A stretch of 64,000 bases of DNA from Sphingomonas taxi (GTDB lineage Bacteria > Pseudomonadota > Alphaproteobacteria > Sphingomonadales > Sphingomonadaceae), in contig NZ_CP009571.1 of the NCBI RefSeq assembly GCF_000764535.1, positions 3,410,001-3,474,000 of the forward strand. Reading direction: 5' to 3'. The notes below the pieces were generated by a model. The model made no database searches. It had not been told where the DNA came from and saw only the letters and a list, made by a program, of their open reading frames with translations. Position 1 is the stretch's first letter. The number at the start of each line of letters is the position of its first letter. Positions 60,293 through 64,000 of the stretch are shown in pieces. The position numbers were made by a program, and so were the translations under genes.

Positions 60293-61510
60293 TTAAATTC
60301 TGGTGAGATAGCATGCCCAGGCATCCATGAGGCCGCGCCGCTTCTCGAGATAGTTCGTGCGGCGGTAAGCGGCCTCGACCTTGTTGCCGATCGTATGGGC
60401 CAGAGCGGCCTCCACCACTTCGCCGGGGAATGCGGTCTGCTCGGCGGCCCAGTCGCGAAAGCTGGACCTCATGCCGTGCACCGTCGCGTCGTCTGCACCG
60501 GCCGTGCGCAGCACCTTCGTCAGCGTCATGTCGCTCATCGGGCGCTTGCCGGCGTCACGCGTCAGCGCCCCCGGCCGACCTTTGCCCAGGGTGTCGGCGT
60601 CGGTCGCGCGGCCGGTGATGCCGGGGAAGACCAGCTCATCCGACGCCACCTCGGCCATGCGCTTCAGAATGGCGAGGGCGGGCGCGGACAGCGGCACTAG
60701 GTGCTGCTTGCCCGCCTTCATGCGATCGGCCGGCACGGTCCACACCGCCGCCGCCATGTCGATCTCGCTCCAGCGCGCGCCGCGCACCTCGCCCGATCGC
60801 GCCGCCGTGAGGATCAGGAACTGGAGCGCGAGGCGGCCGATGCTCTCGGTCTCGCCGAGCGTGTGCATCAGCCCAGGCAGCTTGTCGTAGGGCAGCGCGG
60901 CGAAGTGGCCATCCTTCTTCGGCTGACGCGGCAGGCCCTTCGACAGAGAGCGCATCGGTGCTTCGTTGGCCCGATGCTCGTGAACATGAGCCCAGTCGAG
61001 CACCGCGCCGATGCGCTGGCGGACGCGTCGCGCTGTCTCCGGCTTGGTGAGCCAGATGGGCAGCAACACGCCGAGGATCATCTTGCTGTCGATTTGGTCG
61101 ACCGTCACGTCGCCCATGCTGGGGAATGCGTAAGCCTCCAGTGACGACAGCCACTGCGCGCGGTGCTTCGGGTTGCGCCAACCGGCTTGCTGCTCGCCGT
61201 GCGCCAGCCGGGCCGCCTCACGGAAGGTGGGCACGGCCGCGATGATCTGCCGCGCGGCTCGCTTGGCCGCCACCGGGTCTTCGCCGGCCTTGAGCTGCTT
61301 GCGCGTGGCTGCGGCTTTCTCTCGCGCCTCCGACAGCCCCACGGCGGGGTAGGTGCCCAGGCCGATGTCGCGACGCTTGCCATCAGCCTGCCCGCGCCAC
61401 AGCCACGACTTCGCCCCGCTCTCCCGCACAACGAGCAGCAGGCCGCCGCCGTCGGAGTACCGGCCAGGCTCCTTCGCCGCCTTCACCTGCAACACCGTCA
61501 GATTACCCAT
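60293..61510 (-). CDS. int: tyrosine-type site-specific integrase
   Basis: Encodes 405 aa of the P4-type integrase group: N-terminal arm-binding domain (AKEPGRYSDGGGLLLVV, GQADGKRRDIGLGTYPAVGLSEAREKA), core-binding domain, and catalytic domain with Arg in LTAARSGEVRGARW, HGMRSSFRDWAAE, AALAHTIGNKVEAAYRRTNY (His and Tyr). It recombines the tRNA-Ser site. The gene reads inward from the right end of the element. Confidence 0.95.
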   Translation of the reverse strand: MGNLTVLQVKAAKEPGRYSDGGGLLLVVRESGAKSWLWRGQADGKRRDIGLGTYPAVGLSEAREKAAATRKQLKAGEDPVAAKRAARQIIAAVPTFREAARLAHGEQQAGWRNPKHRAQWLSSLEAYAFPSMGDVTVDQIDSKMILGVLLPIWLTKPETARRVRQRIGAVLDWAHVHEHRANEAPMRSLSKGLPRQPKKDGHFAALPYDKLPGLMHTLGETESIGRLALQFLILTAARSGEVRGARWSEIDMAAAVWTVPADRMKAGKQHLVPLSAPALAILKRMAEVASDELVFPGITGRATDADTLGKGRPGALTRDAGKRPMSDMTLTKVLRTAGADDATVHGMRSSFRDWAAEQTAFPGEVVEAALAHTIGNKVEAAYRRTNYLEKRRGLMDAWACYLTRI

Positions 61511-61520
61511 CAGCTTCCTA

Positions 61521-61540
61521 GCCCCACATCGCGCCCCACA
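61521..61540. repeat. paired direct repeat near right end (arm-type site candidate)
   Basis: GCCCCACA-tcgc-GCCCCACA, 11 nt upstream of the integrase start codon. Same 8-mer pair, spacing and direction as at 50845-50864. Confidence 0.6.
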
Positions 61541-61661
61541 CTTTGTTGTGGTTCTAGCGGAACGTCAATGGTCGCCGGTGAACGCTAGATGTAAGGAAAA
61601 CTGTACGTTATCAGCTGATCTGCGGTCTCAGATGGCCCTGGGCGGACCAGGGTTGTGCAGA

Positions 61662-61676
61662 CTCCGTCTCCGCCAG
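61662..61676. other. attachment site, right (attR)
   Basis: The exact 15-nt copy of the tRNA-Ser 3' end. The rest of the region 61511-61819 holds no gene; chromosomal DNA resumes here. Confidence 0.85.
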
Positions 61677-61819
61677 CCGGTCTGCTCTGACAGCGATCGT
61701 ATCGCCCTCCGGGCCGAGGCGTCTGATTTGCGGGCTATCTTCGGCAGCAGCGATAGCGTGATGCAGCGGATGCTTGCCCGACGCTGTTGTGGAGCGTGTG
61801 GGCTTTCAGCACGCCGGAC

Positions 61820-64000
61820 CTACCATTTCGTCCGCAGCGTCAGCCCATAGGTGCGCGGGTCGCCCAGCGTGCCGGTGATCGCGCCGGTATTCGCCGCCGA
61901 CCGCGACAGGAAATAGGCCGCGTCGGTGATGTTGCGGCCCCAGAGCTGGATGTCGAACCGGCCGTCGAGCGCGCGGATGCCGAAGCGGACGTTGACGAGA
62001 CCATAGCTCGGGATGGCCGAATAGCGGCTGAGGCTCGCGCTGGTGTTGGTGCTGCTGCGATAGCTGTAATCCGATCCCAGATAGAGTTCGGTGTCATGGC
62101 CTTCGGTCGGTGCGATCGGCACCTTCACCTCGCCGCCCGTCGACGCCGCCCATTTCGAGACGCCGGGCAGGCGGCGGCCGCTGAGATCGCAGATCGTCTG
62201 GCCGGTGATCTCGATCGGGCAGGGCGCGTTGGCATAAGAGACATAGCGCGCATCGTCATAGGTGCCCGAAGCATAGGCCGACAGCCAGCGGGCAGGCGCG
62301 ATGCGCACGTCGCCCTCGAAACCGCGGGTGCGGACCTTGGCGGCGTTGGTGAAGAAGCTGACGCCGTTGCGCTCGATGTCGACGATGGTCGTCTGATAAT
62401 CCTTCACGTCGGTCCAGAAAGCGGCGGCATTGGCGGTGACGCGACCGCCCGCCCAACTCGTCTTCAGCCCGGCCTCGTAGCTGTCGATCGTCTCGGGGCG
62501 GATCACCGGATTGGCGGCGAACCGGCCGGTGGTGGTGATGTTCGCCAGATTGAGGCCGCCGAATTTGTTGCCGCGCGCATAGGTGACATAAGCGAGCACC
62601 GGGCTGGCGACCTTCCACGACAGCGTCGCCTGACCCGACAGACGCCCTGCCTCGGTCGATGCCGCATAGGCATTGGCGACGCCGTAGCGTGCGCGGATCG
62701 TCTGTGCCGCCGCCTGTTGCGCCGGCGTCAGCGCGGCCAGCGAGGCGCCGGTCGCGCGCTGGTCGAAATAACCCGACTTCGTCTCATAGGTGTAGCGCAG
62801 TCCGGTGGTCAGATCGACCGCGCCCGTGACGTGCCAGGTCGTCTGCGCGAACGCCGCATAGCTGTCGGTGACCGGTCGCGAGTGGCTGACGACGTCATAG
62901 CCGTTGAGCGCGGCGGCGCCGACCGCGGCATTGGTGGTCGGCGCGAGGAACCAGTCCGCCGCGCGGCTGCCGTACAGATTGACCGCCTCCGCTGCGATCG
63001 ACTGATAGAGATAATAGAGACCCGCGACGTAATCGATCCGGCGGTCGCCGTTCGAGGCGATGCGTAATTCCTCGCTGACCTGCTTCTGGTTGTTGCTCTG
63101 ATGGAAATCGGCGCCGGCGTCGAGCGACGTGCTGTCGCCGTCATTGTGCGGATACCAGTTCCAGGCGCGATATGCGGTGACCGAGGTCAGCGTCGCGTCG
63201 CCGAGATCGAAATCGGCGGTGACGTTGATGCCGTGCTGGTTCATCTTGTAACGCGGATCGGCATTGGCGTCGGTGGTGCGCGCCGCAATGTCGGTCGACA
63301 CCGGCGAATAGCCGAGCCGGGCGGCGCGGTCGTAGTAATTGTTCGCAAAGACCGTGCCATTGTCATAGGTGCGGATCGCACCGAGCAGGATGCTGCCGGC
63401 GGTGAACGAGGATTGCCGTCCCCAATCGGCGATCAGGCGCAGCTTGACGCGGTCGGTCGGCTGGAACAGCAATTGACCGCGCAGATTGAGGTCGTGGAAG
63501 TCCTGGCCGTAGCGGCCGTCGAAGCGGTTGAAGGTGAACCCGTCGCGATCGGTCTTCGACAGGAACAGCCGCCCCGCCAGCGTATCGGTCAGAGGCCCTG
63601 CGATATAGGCGTGGACCTGGCGAAAGTCGTAATTGCCCAGCGATGCGTCGCCGCCGGCCTCGAGATCGAAGGTCGGCGCTTTGGTGGCGACGACGATCGC
63701 ACCGGCCGACGTGTTCTTGCCGAACAACGTGCCCTGCGGGCCGCGCAACACCTCGATCCGATCGAGATCGGCAAGATCGAAGACGGTCTGCCCGGGCCGC
63801 GCGAGATAGACGCCGTCCAGATAGACGCCCACCGCCGGTTCGAGCCCGTCGTTATAGACCGCGACATTGTTGCCCAGCCCGCGGATGTTGATGCTGGTGT
63901 TGCGCGGATTGGTGTTGGTGACGACCAGACTGGGGGTGAGCTGCTGGAGGTCGCGCAAGTTGTAGGTGCGGGTCGCCTCGATCTGCGCGGCGCCGAACGC
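61820..64000 (-). CDS. TonB-dependent receptor, 5' end outside the window
   Basis: The frame stays open to the window edge, so 726 residues are seen of a longer protein. Plug: LRDLQQLTPSLVV, SINIRGLGNNVAVYNDG, GVYLDGVYLARPGQ, DLDRIEVLRGPQGTLFGKN, TSAGAIVVATK. A full barrel follows, ending LTLRTKW. This is the type of sphingomonad receptor often linked to aromatic or other small substrates; the cargo cannot be read. The in-frame TTG at 63958 is not a true start, as the plug runs on upstream of it. Confidence 0.92.
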   Translation of the reverse strand, partial: AFGAAQIEATRTYNLRDLQQLTPSLVVTNTNPRNTSINIRGLGNNVAVYNDGLEPAVGVYLDGVYLARPGQTVFDLADLDRIEVLRGPQGTLFGKNTSAGAIVVATKAPTFDLEAGGDASLGNYDFRQVHAYIAGPLTDTLAGRLFLSKTDRDGFTFNRFDGRYGQDFHDLNLRGQLLFQPTDRVKLRLIADWGRQSSFTAGSILLGAIRTYDNGTVFANNYYDRAARLGYSPVSTDIAARTTDANADPRYKMNQHGINVTADFDLGDATLTSVTAYRAWNWYPHNDGDSTSLDAGADFHQSNNQKQVSEELRIASNGDRRIDYVAGLYYLYQSIAAEAVNLYGSRAADWFLAPTTNAAVGAAALNGYDVVSHSRPVTDSYAAFAQTTWHVTGAVDLTTGLRYTYETKSGYFDQRATGASLAALTPAQQAAAQTIRARYGVANAYAASTEAGRLSGQATLSWKVASPVLAYVTYARGNKFGGLNLANITTTGRFAANPVIRPETIDSYEAGLKTSWAGGRVTANAAAFWTDVKDYQTTIVDIERNGVSFFTNAAKVRTRGFEGDVRIAPARWLSAYASGTYDDARYVSYANAPCPIEITGQTICDLSGRRLPGVSKWAASTGGEVKVPIAPTEGHDTELYLGSDYSYRSSTNTSASLSRYSAIPSYGLVNVRFGIRALDGRFDIQLWGRNITDAAYFLSRSAANTGAITGTLGDPRTYGLTLRTKW

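Larger units (their letters stand above)
50776..61676. mobile_element. integrative element in tRNA-Ser, phage-satellite-like
   Basis: A 10.9-kb element bounded by an exact 15-nt direct repeat of the tRNA-Ser end. It carries a tyrosine integrase at the right end, an AlpA/Xis-type HTH protein, a primase-helicase with an iteron-like cluster and several small genes, but no capsid, tail, terminase or conjugation genes. This is the content of P4-like or PICI-type satellites. Its cargo includes a HEPN-motif protein and exported proteins; some genes are clearly lower in G+C than the chromosome. Confidence 0.85.

Noticed and set aside
50776..61676. Reading the element as an ICE
   Set aside because: No relaxase, coupling protein or type IV secretion genes in the 10.9 kb.

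Overview
The window is GC-rich (about two thirds G+C by eye) and looks like a chromosome segment from a Sphingomonas-like alphaproteobacterium. The grounds are the 23S-5S-tRNA-fMet order, the many TonB-dependent receptors, a gene-transfer-agent (GTA) type cluster, DUF1134/EipA and DUF6127 family genes, and plant-polysaccharide loci. The gene-by-gene family calls rest on motifs read from the translations; no database search was run.

Layout. 1-1671: 3' part of 23S rRNA, 5S rRNA and initiator tRNA. 1734-10956: a xylan/plant-glycan locus with an SGNH esterase and a GH115 alpha-glucuronidase (divergent), a GH10 xylanase, a PI-PLC-like protein and a TonB-dependent receptor. Two XylR/LacI-type operator-like 14-mers sit in front of the GH115/esterase pair and the xylanase. 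11266-14761: two tandem Tat-exported ferritin-like proteins (possible EcfG promoter) and a SulP anion transporter. 14934-23751: a fucose locus. One arm is IclR regulator, two SGNH esterases and a GH29 fucosidase; the divergent arm is FucP permease, an aldo/keto reductase fused to a UxaA-type SAF domain, a UxaA-type dehydratase large chain and an SDR. Almost every junction in both arms is a 1-4 nt overlap. 23912-31268: housekeeping and small regulators (DUF3297, ArsR, ABC-F, XRE, DUF6456, DapF-like, PAS protein).

31672-45218: an RcGTA-like cluster (terminases, portal, protease, capsid, adaptor, tail, tape measure, gp12-gp15, DUF2793) behind a near-consensus sigma70 promoter. It has no integrase or lysis genes. 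The gp12 homologue carries a large extra N-terminal, TIM-barrel-looking part, while the gp15 homologue is short. 45333-50537: OmpA, UDP-glucose dehydrogenase, YgfZ, dihydroorotase, EipA.

50700-61676: tRNA-Ser(GCU) followed by a 10.9-kb integrative element bounded by an exact 15-nt repeat of the tRNA 3' end (50776-50790 and 61662-61676). It encodes a tyrosine integrase, an AlpA/Xis-type HTH protein and a primase-helicase, but no virion genes, like a phage satellite/PICI. It carries an iteron-like cluster at the 3' end of the primase gene, paired direct repeats near both ends that look like integrase arm sites, and cargo that includes a HEPN-motif protein and secreted or membrane proteins. This is the most likely novel system in the window. 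61820-64000: a second TonB-dependent receptor, cut by the window end.
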